A stretch of DNA of 37,120 nt from Granulicella sp. (GTDB lineage: Bacteria > Acidobacteriota > Terriglobia > Terriglobales > Acidobacteriaceae), in contig JANYLK010000189.1 of the NCBI GenBank assembly GCA_025357875.1, positions 1 to 37,120 of the forward strand, given 5' to 3'. A program made the position numbers and the translations under genes. Shown one piece after another: positions 7,220-15,700 of this stretch; position 1 is the stretch's first letter; each line of letters opens with the position of its first letter. The notes below the pieces were generated by a model. That model was not told where the DNA came from. It did no database searches and saw only the letters and a program-made list of their open reading frames with translations.

Positions 7220-7753
7220 TCATCCTCTTCTGTCCCGGAATTCCTGTCCCATCGCAGCGATGATTCGGCTATCCAGCATTTGCAGGGCGTGCGGAAACAC
7301 AATTCTCTCCTCCACCTGGATATGCTCCGCATAGAGTTGCTTCAGCTGTCGTGTCTGGGACAATAGCCGCCGTTGCTCGTCAGGCTCCAGCGTGCCAACC
7401 GACATCCATGTCGTATAGAGCCAATCCACAGACTCGTGCAGGCCTGCGGCGCGGTGATGGTCGCTTTCGAGGCGATTGACATCTTCGAGGCTGCCGGCGG
7501 CAGATTCGCCACGCAGTCGTGGGAATAGAGACTCTTCCTCATCTGCCGTGTGCCGTTCGCCCCCAACATGGAAATACTGCAGCGAAGCCTTCACGGCGGA
7601 CCGCTCTTCGCCAGTGAGGCTCCGGGCGTGTGCTCGCTCAGTAACCAAGCATAAGATGTCGAGGAAGTGCTCAATCCGGCGATGGCAGTCTTTCAGCATG
7701 CCAATCGGATCGTCAAATCCGCTGTCTGGTTTCGCGCCTATCTGTACTGCCAT
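7220..7753 (-). CDS. Hemerythrin-like HHE domain protein
   Basis: This 177-residue protein is made of a four-helix hemerythrin HHE cation-binding domain. The metal ligands are visible as CHRRIEHFL (about 23-31), FHVGGERHTADEEESLFP (about 66-83), LESDHHRAAGLH (about 95-105) and LYAEHIQVEERIVFP (about 145-160). Such proteins bind a non-heme di-iron centre and sense or store O2 or NO, or repair iron centres damaged by NO. The start at 7753 is chosen because AGAGG lies at good spacing and the domain begins shortly after; the longer frame to 7915 overlaps the radical SAM gene and adds no domain. It sits 74 bp downstream of the radical SAM gene. Confidence 0.85.
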   Translation of the reverse strand: MAVQIGAKPDSGFDDPIGMLKDCHRRIEHFLDILCLVTERAHARSLTGEERSAVKASLQYFHVGGERHTADEEESLFPRLRGESAAGSLEDVNRLESDHHRAAGLHESVDWLYTTWMSVGTLEPDEQRRLLSQTRQLKQLYAEHIQVEERIVFPHALQMLDSRIIAAMGQEFRDRRG

Positions 7754-7827
7754 CTCGCGGCCTCTTTCTTTGATTGTCGCTGATTTCCGCACTCTACGTC
7801 GCACACCAATCTGGCTGCCGGAATCCG

Positions 7828-8976
7828 TCATCCCCCTTGCAGCACGTAAAGCGTGAATGCCGTTTTGAGATTGGACGGCGATTGGATATAGCCCTTGGGT
7901 ACGTAGGAGCAGCAAGGCTCCTCATTGTTAGGATTTCCCGTCAGAGCGTAGGCGGGGGATCGCGATCCTCCGCATATGTCTTTGAACTCGCATGCGCCAC
8001 ATTTGCCTTCCAGCTTTGCTGTGTCTCGGAGGCTCCGAAACAACGGCGAGTCATAGTAGATGGCAGCCAGCTCCTGCTGGCGTACGTTGCCTGCCGAGAG
8101 CGGCATGAACCCACTGGGAAAGACTTCTCCGGTGTGCGAGACGAAGACGAACCCTTTGCCGTCGTTCAGTCCACGCGGCGCTCGGCCAATGGCATCTGCG
8201 GGCTTCTGCTGGGAACTGGCGGGTTCAGTACCGGACTTTCGTTCCGCGACCCTTTGCTGTAGCAGGAACCGCCGGTAATGCTGTGCCTCAGTTGCCTTAA
8301 TGTCAAAGCTCGCAGTTTTTGAGAGGGTGTAGAGTCTGGCGAAGATCTGCTCGAACTCTTCGGCGTTCAGCAGATCGCTGAGTTTTCCGCGACCGGTGGG
8401 GACCAGGAAGAAAACGCTCCACAACGTAATCTGGAGACTCTCCATCAGAGCGACCAGGTCGTCGATCTCAGCGACGTTCCGGCGGCTGAACGCGGTATTG
8501 ATCTGGACCGGGAGTCCGTTTTCGTTGGCCCAGCGAATGGCGTCGAGCGTTCGAGCAAACGAACCCAGCATCCCTCGAAATGCGTCATGCGTCCCGGCGC
8601 ACGCGCCATCCATGCTCACCGCAAGGCGTGCGTGGCCAGCCTGTTTTACGCCTACGACCATCTCTCTGGTCAGCAGCGGAGTAGCGCTAGGGGTGAGGGA
8701 TACACGAACCCCCATCGTGCGGGCATGACCGACTAATTCAAAGATATCGGGCAGATTTAAAGGATCGCCTCCTGTGGGCACAAAGACCGGAACCTTCAAG
8801 TTAGCAATTTGGTCAATCAGACGCTTCCCTCCTGAAGTTGTGAGTTCCATTGGATGGCGATCCGGTTGAGCGGAGGCGCGGCAATGTACACAAGCCAAAT
8901 CGCAGGCCTGCGTTATTTCCCAGATCGCGATAAATGGGCGTTCGTTGAAATCGATCGCGTTGATAAGTGGATTCAT
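7828..8976 (-). CDS. Radical SAM/SPASM enzyme (TIGR04053-like)
   Basis: This 382-residue radical SAM protein has the CxxxCxxC motif in ITQACDLACVHC (Cys25, 29, 32), which holds the [4Fe-4S] cluster that cleaves SAM. It also has the GGDPL segment (about residues 68-72). A C-terminal SPASM-type Cys-rich region (CGACEFKDICGGSRSPAY with later CC, about 325-360) would carry an extra Fe-S cluster. The WEITQACDLACVHC style resembles the NirJ/AhbC/AhbD heme-modifying group and the TIGR04053 family. The family assignment is from memory. It is divergently oriented to the NnrS-like gene and leads the hemerythrin and methyltransferase genes, so tetrapyrrole or peptide modification linked to nitrogen-oxide metabolism is a reasonable guess. 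Confidence 0.82.
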   Translation of the reverse strand: MNPLINAIDFNERPFIAIWEITQACDLACVHCRASAQPDRHPMELTTSGGKRLIDQIANLKVPVFVPTGGDPLNLPDIFELVGHARTMGVRVSLTPSATPLLTREMVVGVKQAGHARLAVSMDGACAGTHDAFRGMLGSFARTLDAIRWANENGLPVQINTAFSRRNVAEIDDLVALMESLQITLWSVFFLVPTGRGKLSDLLNAEEFEQIFARLYTLSKTASFDIKATEAQHYRRFLLQQRVAERKSGTEPASSQQKPADAIGRAPRGLNDGKGFVFVSHTGEVFPSGFMPLSAGNVRQQELAAIYYDSPLFRSLRDTAKLEGKCGACEFKDICGGSRSPAYALTGNPNNEEPCCSYVPKGYIQSPSNLKTAFTLYVLQGG

Positions 8977-9009
8977 GATTCTATGAAACTCGTTATCGCC
9001 ATCCGACGC

Positions 9010-9025
9010 AGTGACAGAAGTTACT
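9010..9025. promoter_or_regulatory. Possible operator in divergent promoter
   Basis: AGTGAC-AGAA-GTTACT is an imperfect inverted repeat (5 of 6 pairs) midway in the 93-bp gap between the divergent radical SAM and NnrS-like genes. A shared operator is expected here. It does not match the FNR/NnrR half-site TTGAT, so the regulator is unknown. Confidence 0.22.
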
Positions 9026-9069
9026 GCGGAAGCAATTGGCTCCGCCTAGTGTTGGTAGTGGAGTTGCAG

Positions 9070-10416
9070 ATGATCAATTCAGCTGGAAATTTGACCCGTG
9101 CAATCGTGACTCGCGAGCGCCAGAAGAGCCTGGTACTCCGAGCCTGGATTCTGAGCGGCCTCTTCTTCATGGCATTACCCGGCACTTTACTGGGCTTTTC
9201 CAACCTGATGGCCATCAGCGCGCACCACGGGTCGGCCAACCTGCCCCCCGCGTGGATGGAGGGTCATGGCCACGCCCAGATGTTTGGCTGGATTGGCAGC
9301 TTCATCCTTGGCATTGGCTTTTACTCGCAACCCACTCGCGAGCGGTCAATTCTTAGTCTCCCTATAACGTGTTTCGGCCTATGGACCGTGGGCGTTGCCC
9401 TGCGTTGGCTGGCAAATATTTATGCCTGGCATTGGAGAACACTCTTTCCGGTTTCCGCTGGGCTCGAGCTGATCGCAGTCCTCTTGTTTCTCTCCGCCGC
9501 CTCCCGCCATAAGCTACCCGAGTCGGAGCAGGGCAATCGCGCGAAGCCAGGAATGGAGCTTTGGATGGTCTCGGTTCTATTAGGTACGGGGGGACTCACC
9601 GCCGCTGTCACCTTCAACTTCGTGGAATGCCTGCGGCTGGCACTCCAGGGAACACTCCTCTCGTTTCCTCACGCGCTCGATCAGAAGTACCTTGTCCTGA
9701 TGGGCTGGGGTTTCATTGTGCCGGTTGTATGGGGCTTCTCGGCACGTTGGCTGCCCGCATTTCTAGCGATTCCTAAGCCAGATACTCCCAAACTGCGGCT
9801 GGCGCTCGCTCTTAACCTGCTTGGCGTACTCTGTGGAGTCTCCGGTTGGACCGGTCCGGCGACGATCCTGCTGGCGTGCAGCGCTATCGTGATCGGATTG
9901 GCGCTGCATCTCGCCCAACAGCCGCAGGGACACGCGAAGGTTCAAGGCATCCATCCCAGCTTCCCTTCATTTATTCGAATTGCTTATGCGTGGCTGGTGA
10001 TAGCAGGCTGTATGAGTATTTGGGCGGCCTTTGCGGATCGCCATGGCGGCATCTGGGGAGCATCGCGCCATGCTCTCACGGTAGGCTTCGCGGCTACCAT
10101 GGTGTTCTCCATCGGACCACGCATACTGCCCCATTTTGCAGGGGTCCGAGCTATTTTCAGCAAGCGACTGATGTTCCTAAGCTTATTTTTCTTGCAGACT
10201 GGATGCTTGCTGCGCGTCTCCTCTGAACCTCTTGCCTATGAAGGGCTGCTATCAGTCGCATGGAAATTGCTGCCGATCTCCGGGATGCTGGAGCTAAGTG
10301 CCGTTCTCCTGTTTGCAGTTAACCTCACACTCACCCTCCTGCTCGGCAACTCGGTATTTGCAGGTGACGGCCCACGCCAACCGTTGTGGCGTAGCTTTGT
10401 GCATCTCAATGGCTAG
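9070..10416 (+). CDS. NnrS-like heme-copper membrane protein
   Basis: This 448-residue polytopic membrane protein has about 12 hydrophobic segments. The early conserved HGHAQMFGWIGSFILGIGFY stretch and the later GASRHALTVGFAATMVFSIG and ILPHFAG segments with histidines are typical of the NnrS family, whose founder is a heme- and copper-containing protein needed for tolerance of nitric oxide and related stress. The start is set at ATG 9070, which has GGAG seven bases upstream; an open extension to 8854 overlaps the divergent radical SAM gene and has no sensible content. It is the first gene of a plus-strand group with the molybdenum oxidoreductase. A true role in NO handling is inferred from the family. 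Confidence 0.82.
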   Translation: MINSAGNLTRAIVTRERQKSLVLRAWILSGLFFMALPGTLLGFSNLMAISAHHGSANLPPAWMEGHGHAQMFGWIGSFILGIGFYSQPTRERSILSLPITCFGLWTVGVALRWLANIYAWHWRTLFPVSAGLELIAVLLFLSAASRHKLPESEQGNRAKPGMELWMVSVLLGTGGLTAAVTFNFVECLRLALQGTLLSFPHALDQKYLVLMGWGFIVPVVWGFSARWLPAFLAIPKPDTPKLRLALALNLLGVLCGVSGWTGPATILLACSAIVIGLALHLAQQPQGHAKVQGIHPSFPSFIRIAYAWLVIAGCMSIWAAFADRHGGIWGASRHALTVGFAATMVFSIGPRILPHFAGVRAIFSKRLMFLSLFFLQTGCLLRVSSEPLAYEGLLSVAWKLLPISGMLELSAVLLFAVNLTLTLLLGNSVFAGDGPRQPLWRSFVHLNG

Positions 10417-10481
10417 TTATAATCGCGTTCCGATACTTCTTAGCTGGGCAAATGCGGAGTCTGACCCGCAGGAGATAAGCA

Positions 10482-12149
10482 ATGATCTCATTCGATGCGG
10501 CACATGCCGCCGTTCATTATCCCCCCGATCGCCGCTTTCGGATTTGGATTCGCCCCTCCATCCTCGTAGCCGCTGCCGTGCTGGTGCTTCTCCCCGTGCT
10601 CGCGGCATGGATAGAGGTCTTATTGGTCGGCCTTCCCTATATTCCACCTGTTCCGCAGATCTATCCCAATAACTTTGTTGGACCTCATGGTTTTCCTTTG
10701 TGGGTGCGTTACTGCCACTTCTTCAACTTCCTCTTTGTCACAATGTTGATCCGGAGCGGTCTGTCCATCCTGGCCGACCATCCGCGTCTTTACTTCAACA
10801 ATCACTGCACTCCCGGCAGCGAGTGGATCCGCCTGACGCCAATTCAGGTGCCAACGGACCGCCTCTGGACTGCAAAAGACGACGCTCGCTACGTCTCGCC
10901 CATGGTTGCCACGCCAGGCTACCGGCATACGATCGGCACCGCCCGATCTTGGCACTTTTTAAATGTGTACGGGTTTATTATCACGGGCGTCTTCTTCATC
11001 ATCATGCTGTTTGATACCGAGCAGTGGCGACGGCTTGTTCCCCAGTCTACGCTCGTATTGCTCCAGGCCTGGAACACGTGGGTGCACTACGCGACATTTC
11101 ATCTGCCGACTGAGCTGAACGGATACTACGGCTACAATGCGCTGCAGCAGATTGCCTACTTCTCCGTTGTCTTTGTCTTCGGCCCTCTGGCCATTCTCAC
11201 CGGGATAGCGATGTCGCCCGCTGCTGTAAATCGCTTCCACTGGTACCCCAGGCTATTCGGCGGTAGGCAGTCGGCACGTTCCATTCACTTTCTTACCATG
11301 CTCAGCTTTTTCGCCTTTCTCGTGGTCCACGTCACCTTGATCGCGATGACCGGCTTCGTTCGCAATATGAACCACATCGTGATGGGTACCGACGACGGTA
11401 ATCGCATTGGAATGATTCTGGGCTTCGTCGGCATCGGCGTCGTCGTCCTGACGTGGATTGTGGCGCATTACATCTCCTGGATTTACCCACGAGGACTGCA
11501 ACACATGCAAAAGTTCATTACGTACCCCCTGATGTTAACTACTCTCAATCGCCTCTCGCCGAGTGAGCACTACACCGAAGCAGACATCTCTCCACGTTTC
11601 TGGCCGAACGGCAAGATCCCAGAACGTGAGGATTGGAAGCAGATGGCCAGGAATAGCTTCAAGGACTTCAAGCTGAAGGTGGACGGCCTTGTCGATAACC
11701 CAGTCGAGCTTTCGCTCGCAGAAATTGAGAAGCTGGCAAAGACTGAAGGGATCACTATGCACCACTGCATCCAGGGTTGGACTGGCATTGCTAAGTGGGG
11801 CGGGCTTCCAATGAAGTCTCTCGTCGATCTTGTCCGCCCGAAGCCCAATGCCAAAGTAGTCGCATTTTTCTCTTTTGGCGGCTCCCTTTATGGCGGGGCC
11901 TACTACGACACGCAGAGCCTCGAAAATGTGCTCAAGGCCCAATGCCTGCTTGCTTCGGAGATGAATGGAAAGCCTCTGACCGAGGTATACGGGGCCCCGT
12001 TGCGGCTAAGGGTCGAGAATCAGCTTGGTTACAAAATGGTGAAGTGGATTGAGCGGATCGAGTTTGTCGAGTCGGAGAAGTCAGTTGGCCTCGGTGAAGG
12101 CGGCAAGAACGAAGACGATGAATACTTTGACCTGCTCCCCAACATCTGA
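10482..12149 (+). CDS. Cytochrome b / molybdopterin oxidoreductase fusion
   Basis: This 555-residue protein joins two modules. Residues 1 to about 375 form a di-heme cytochrome b561-like membrane domain with about six helices and candidate heme ligands such as His79, His269 and His283. Residues from about 390 form a sulfite-oxidase-type molybdopterin domain. Cys429 in TMHHCIQGWTGIAKWGGLP is the expected molybdenum ligand, and GAYYDTQSLENVL and YGAPLRLRVENQLGYK are also typical. Related soluble enzymes (MsrP/YedY, sulfite oxidase) reduce or oxidise S- and N-oxides, and the fused cytochrome would exchange electrons with quinone. No Tat signal is seen, so the catalytic side must be set by topology. 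AGGAGA precedes the ATG. Its stop overlaps the HPP gene (TGATG). Confidence 0.85.
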   Translation: MISFDAAHAAVHYPPDRRFRIWIRPSILVAAAVLVLLPVLAAWIEVLLVGLPYIPPVPQIYPNNFVGPHGFPLWVRYCHFFNFLFVTMLIRSGLSILADHPRLYFNNHCTPGSEWIRLTPIQVPTDRLWTAKDDARYVSPMVATPGYRHTIGTARSWHFLNVYGFIITGVFFIIMLFDTEQWRRLVPQSTLVLLQAWNTWVHYATFHLPTELNGYYGYNALQQIAYFSVVFVFGPLAILTGIAMSPAAVNRFHWYPRLFGGRQSARSIHFLTMLSFFAFLVVHVTLIAMTGFVRNMNHIVMGTDDGNRIGMILGFVGIGVVVLTWIVAHYISWIYPRGLQHMQKFITYPLMLTTLNRLSPSEHYTEADISPRFWPNGKIPEREDWKQMARNSFKDFKLKVDGLVDNPVELSLAEIEKLAKTEGITMHHCIQGWTGIAKWGGLPMKSLVDLVRPKPNAKVVAFFSFGGSLYGGAYYDTQSLENVLKAQCLLASEMNGKPLTEVYGAPLRLRVENQLGYKMVKWIERIEFVESEKSVGLGEGGKNEDDEYFDLLPNI

Positions 12150-12805
12150 TGACCTCCCGAAGAAAACCTGATACGCGAGATGAGCCGAATCAAGCAACTG
12201 CCGAGCCCAGGGGTTTTGAGCACGTCGGCGTGCTCCTCGCACACATGCGATTGGAGTGGCTCCTGCAACACTTCCCGTCATGCCTGGTGTGGGCTGTCTA
12301 TGTCTGCATAAATGGCTTCATCACCATCGGACTGCCAGCGTTGCTGGCACTTCTTACACGAAGTGCATTTAGCTTTCCATCGCTCGGCCCAACTGCGTAT
12401 CTCTTCTTCTTTTCACCTATGGCGGAAGCTTCCAGCCCACGCAATACCATCCTGGGGCACGCGATTGGGCTCATTTGTGGAAATATAGCCTTTGCGCTCA
12501 CTGCAGCCTCCAGCCCGCCTTTCGGCGTGCACCCAGGTGTTCATGCCGCCAGGGTATTGGCCGCAGCGCTGTCACTGTCGGCTACAGTTGCCCTAATGGC
12601 TCTTTTTCGGATAAGTCATCCTCCCGCAGGAGCGACGACTCTCATCGTCTCCCTCGGGATCATCTCTAAGCCAAAGGAACTTGTCATCATTGAGGTCGCG
12701 GTAATCCTGCTTACAGTGCAGGTGCTCGCAATCAATCGGCTTGCCGGAATACGTTATCCGCTGTGGACAGCTACGACCCAAAATAACACCGTTGTAGGAA
12801 CTTGA
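12149..12805 (+). CDS. HPP-family integral membrane protein
   Basis: This 218-residue protein has five or so membrane helices and the hallmark segments SLGPTAYLFF (about 78-87) and ISHPPAGATTLIVSLG (about 155-170), the latter containing the His-Pro-Pro motif that names the family. A cyanobacterial/chloroplast member is reported as a nitrite transporter, so anion transport is a possible role. The ATG overlaps the stop of the oxidoreductase gene (TGATG), showing tight coupling and making a functional link likely. The substrate is inferred only from context. Confidence 0.85.
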   Translation: MTSRRKPDTRDEPNQATAEPRGFEHVGVLLAHMRLEWLLQHFPSCLVWAVYVCINGFITIGLPALLALLTRSAFSFPSLGPTAYLFFFSPMAEASSPRNTILGHAIGLICGNIAFALTAASSPPFGVHPGVHAARVLAAALSLSATVALMALFRISHPPAGATTLIVSLGIISKPKELVIIEVAVILLTVQVLAINRLAGIRYPLWTATTQNNTVVGT

Positions 12806-12849
12806 TTCCCGCATCGCTCACCCGCTGTACCTGGAAAGAGAAGGGACAT

Positions 12850-13164
12850 ATGGACTACACATTCTTAGCTAATCTGCAGACGGAGTTTGCACTTCCTGAC
12901 AAAGGTATCTTGAGCCGGGTTTTGAAAAAAGACGAACACGTAAACATCACACTGTTTGGGTTCTCGGCTGGCGAAGCGCTGTCAGGGCATTCCGCCCCGA
13001 CTGCGGCGGTGCTCTATTTCATCGAAGGTGAGGCCGAGGTTCAGTTGGGAGAGGACAAGATCAACGCCCAGCCAGGCTCCTTTATCTATATGCCTCCGAT
13101 GTTGCCGCACGGCATCTCTGCGACAACCGGAGTACGCATGCTGCTCGTTCAGGTGAAGGGCTAA
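12850..13164 (+). CDS. Small cupin-domain protein
   Basis: This 104-residue single-cupin protein has conserved strands GFSAGEALSGHSAPTAAVLY (motif 1) and PGSFIYMPPMLPHGISA (motif 2, with His). Such small cupins bind a metal or a small ligand and often act as sensors or isomerases. The start at 12850 follows a good Shine-Dalgarno sequence (AGAAGGGA); the longer frame from 12802 is not supported. It lies 44 bp after the HPP gene and probably belongs to the same operon. Similar cupins occur beside NO-responsive genes, but its ligand is unknown. Confidence 0.78.
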   Translation: MDYTFLANLQTEFALPDKGILSRVLKKDEHVNITLFGFSAGEALSGHSAPTAAVLYFIEGEAEVQLGEDKINAQPGSFIYMPPMLPHGISATTGVRMLLVQVKG

Positions 13165-13225
13165 CCCAGGTTAGCAAAGCCGCACAAAGGCTTCGCGTCT
13201 CAGGCGGAGTCGCCCCAGGACCTGC

Positions 13226-13810
13226 ATGAGACACCGCGAACCATCGATCCCGCTGGTTGTCATGACGATAGGGCACTCTACGCGCCCTGTAGCTGAACTC
13301 ATCCGTCTCCTCAAAGCGCACGATGTAAAACGCTTGGTCGATGTGCGCACCGTCCCGCGTTCGCGCCACAATCCGCAGTTTAACAGGGACCAGTTGTCGG
13401 CTGCACTGCATTCCGCTCGGCTTCACTACAGGTACATGCCTGGTCTAGGGGGCTTTCGGCATGCCCGACCAGATTCAATTAACACCGCGTGGCGGAACGC
13501 CAGCTTCCGTGGCTATGCTGATTACATGCAAACGCCCGACTTCAAGAAGAACCTCGATGCTCTTATAGAGCTTGCGAAGCAGGAGCAAGTTGCAATTATG
13601 TGCGCAGAAGCTGTTCCCTGGCGCTGCCATCGTTCCCTGATTGCAGATGCATTATTGGCACGAGGTATTGAGGTGAGAGAAATCACGAGCGTTACTCGCA
13701 CCCGGATCCACACGCTTACTCCCTGGGGACACGTGAACAGAGCCCAAGTCACATATCCGGCTGAACGATTAGCTGAGCCTACTGGGGCGGCGACGTCTTG
13801 CCGGAAATGA
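13226..13810 (+). CDS. DUF488 family protein
   Basis: This 194-residue protein carries the DUF488 signature: TIGHSTRPVAELIRLL near the N-terminus, RLVDVRTVPRSRHNPQFN (about 36-53), YMPGLGGFR (about 71-79), and CAEAVPWRCHRSLIAD (about 128-143) with a conserved Cys pair and His. The family has no established biochemical role. AGGA precedes ATG 13226; an internal ATG at 13262 is an alternative. It is 61 bp downstream of the cupin gene and could be the last gene of that operon or stand alone. Confidence 0.82.
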   Translation: MRHREPSIPLVVMTIGHSTRPVAELIRLLKAHDVKRLVDVRTVPRSRHNPQFNRDQLSAALHSARLHYRYMPGLGGFRHARPDSINTAWRNASFRGYADYMQTPDFKKNLDALIELAKQEQVAIMCAEAVPWRCHRSLIADALLARGIEVREITSVTRTRIHTLTPWGHVNRAQVTYPAERLAEPTGAATSCRK

Positions 13811-14261
13811 AGCCGTTGTCGCTGAGTTTGGACAAATCTACATCGGCTTTGTATGCAATCGTAGCCCAGGTGGCAAAGCCTTCGCAGGTACGCACTCAAC
13901 CGTGTTGAGCAGGCCCAGACGCTCGCCATCTATTAGGGCGTCTTCCCACGGCAGATAGCAAGGCTGCCCAGATCCTCGTGCGACAAAGCCATGGTCAGGC
14001 GCATCTCCGGCTTGCCGATCGACTCGGCAGTGCCCAATCCAAAAGCACACCAGCCAGACGCGCTGCCGAGGATCCAAAGAGGGCGTTGCGTCGGGCGTCA
14101 ACGAAGGCCACCCGGTAGACCTCAGACAGCGGACGGCCAGCATGCTCGCCTCTCAGTGGTTGGCGAGGAAGGACTGCGGCGGCGGACCCCTCGCAAAATA
14201 ATGGTGTGATCCGTCGGGTATCCCACTCAAGAGTTCACCAATCAACGGGTAAAATTCTGGC
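13811..14261. other. Region without a recognisable gene
   Basis: A minus-strand frame at 13838-14143 (ending GLLNTVECVPAKALPPGLRL) is open for about 100 codons, but it has no ribosome binding site and no family I recognise. A plus-strand frame at 13991-14209 overlaps it. One may be a remnant of a lost gene; neither is supported enough to call. Confidence 0.35.
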
Positions 14262-14432
14262 ATGGACGAGGCGATACGCATATTGACAGTGGAGCCTGAC
14301 GCCGATGGGCTCGTCGTCACGTTCTCGGATGGAACGACCGCTGGTTATCTCGTGGAAGAAATGCTCGCCCTGCGACCACAGCGTCTGCATACCGCCAATT
14401 TGGTCGAGCCCCGGCCACAAGGCGCTGACTAG
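14262..14432 (+). CDS. Small conserved hypothetical protein (56 aa)
   Basis: The product starts MDEAIRILTVEPDADGLVVT and continues FSDGTTAGYLVEEMLALRP before a short tail, with TAG at 14430-14432. The segment GLVVTFSDGTTAGYLVEE looks like a compact beta domain, and I recall near-identical short proteins annotated as hypothetical in acidobacteria. No function is known. The Shine-Dalgarno sequence is weak. Overlapping longer frames on this strand read as random sequence here. Confidence 0.5.
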   Translation: MDEAIRILTVEPDADGLVVTFSDGTTAGYLVEEMLALRPQRLHTANLVEPRPQGAD

Positions 14433-14668
14433 CCTAAGTCCCATCGGGCAAATAGGCCGGCTAACGCAAGATGCGCTCCAAAATCATCCTAGTCAGCCCT
14501 ACGCAGTCCCCAATCATCGTTGTGGGCCTGGGCGAAGGTCGGCTGATGCTCTCATCCCGTGCAAGCCGTACGGCGGCAATGATGCAACCGCAATAACAAG
14601 CGTCGAAGCAAACCGGTTTCGCGTGGCGCCGGTCGGCCTCGAACGCGTTCGCCCGTTCCACCTCGCAC

Positions 14669-15051
14669 ATGGAAGAGAGCATAGGCAAACAAACAGTGAA
14701 GACTGTGGAAAGCGGTCTTTATTCTCATGTGCCATACAGCTCGGACGCACGTTGACGTTGGACCATATCGTTCGAATTAGCCCCCAGTACATGCAGCGGT
14801 ATCTCAACGTTGCCACAAACCTCGGCTCTCTAGGGAAGCCTATGGGTACACTCCTCGCTATTAGCAAGGAGTCCGGCCTGCTTTGGTCGAGGTCCGAAAT
14901 CCTCCGTAAAACCGAAGCGGAAGTCCTTTCCGCGAGTCTTCATGAGTCGTTTGACATCCTCAAGGCAAGAGCTGTTGAGCTGGTAGGTCTGTGCCACACG
15001 CTCAACGAAGCGGAGTTGGCAACGTTCCGCGATGAAGATGAAGCCCGCTGA
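14669..15051 (+). pseudogene. Possible hypothetical gene with frameshift
   Basis: The C-terminal part (MQRYLNVATNLGSLGKPMGT, then a helical stretch ending ATFRDEDEAR) looks like real protein. The long open frame that contains it (from 14305) has a low-complexity, unconvincing N-terminus that overlaps the 56-aa gene. In a neighbouring frame ATG 14669 gives MEESIGKQTVKTVESGLYSH and ends at about 14755, just where the credible part begins. A one-base shift would join the two into a protein of about 125 residues. No family is recognised. Confidence 0.3.
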
Positions 15052-15243
15052 AGGGGAAAATGAACCTGCGATTGAAGGTCTGTTCGGCTAATTGGCGTAG
15101 TAACGTCCCATTTTGCCATTCGCTATTTACAGTCATTTCCCGTGAACTACGCATCAACAACGCTTTGGGTGAGCCGAGCCATCCACCATCGTCAACATGA
15201 GTGCTCTAATGAGAATGAAGTCCACGCGACGCGAGGGTCCACG

Positions 15244-15630
15244 ATGGCGAACAGATATGGGGAAGCAGCGCTCATGGCGACCCGGCAAGGGTCTTCTTCG
15301 AACATCAGTCCCGTAGCCAGATGGGAGAGCGCGATGGAGAAGCTCTATCCGACTAGCCCGACGGCGCGAAAGAAGGGTTGCCCGCGTGGAGCCTACTTAG
15401 GCCTCTGCGAAGAGGGAATGGTTAAGGGAATCCCTCCAGGTCACTACACGTCACCGAAAAACAACAAGGCCTATGCAGTCCGCGCCGTCGCGTTGCTGGC
15501 TGAAGGAAGGCAGAGCTGGTCGACAACTGCGCTATGGCACGCCGTGACGAACGACCCAGAGAAATTACACAACAGCCAGATGGATGTCGTGATGGCACTG
15601 TGGAAGAACGGCCTGATCGTGTGCAAGTAA
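15244..15630 (+). CDS. DUF6979-like hypothetical protein
   Basis: This 128-residue protein starts MANRYGEAALMATRQ, with conserved segments SPVARWESAMEKLYPTS, RKKGCPRGAYLGLCEEGMVK, KAYAVRAVALL and a C-terminal MDVVMALWKNGLI. The pattern matches a family I know as DUF6979, of unknown function and often associated with defence or accessory regions. The start is placed at 15244, where GAGG lies upstream and the conserved MANRYGEAAL motif begins; an open extension to 15142 has no conserved content. It ends 70 bp before tex. Confidence 0.7.
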   Translation: MANRYGEAALMATRQGSSSNISPVARWESAMEKLYPTSPTARKKGCPRGAYLGLCEEGMVKGIPPGHYTSPKNNKAYAVRAVALLAEGRQSWSTTALWHAVTNDPEKLHNSQMDVVMALWKNGLIVCK

Positions 15631-15700
15631 GGTTGTCGACCTTCGTGTTGTATCTACGCGTACCCGTTTTCCAGAAGCTCTCTCGATACGATAGGAGGGA

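Noticed and set aside
14305..14668. 5' part of a long plus-strand open frame
   Set aside because: It overlaps the better 56-aa ORF in another frame and reads as low-complexity Ser/Arg/Pro sequence; only the 3' part of this frame looks coding.
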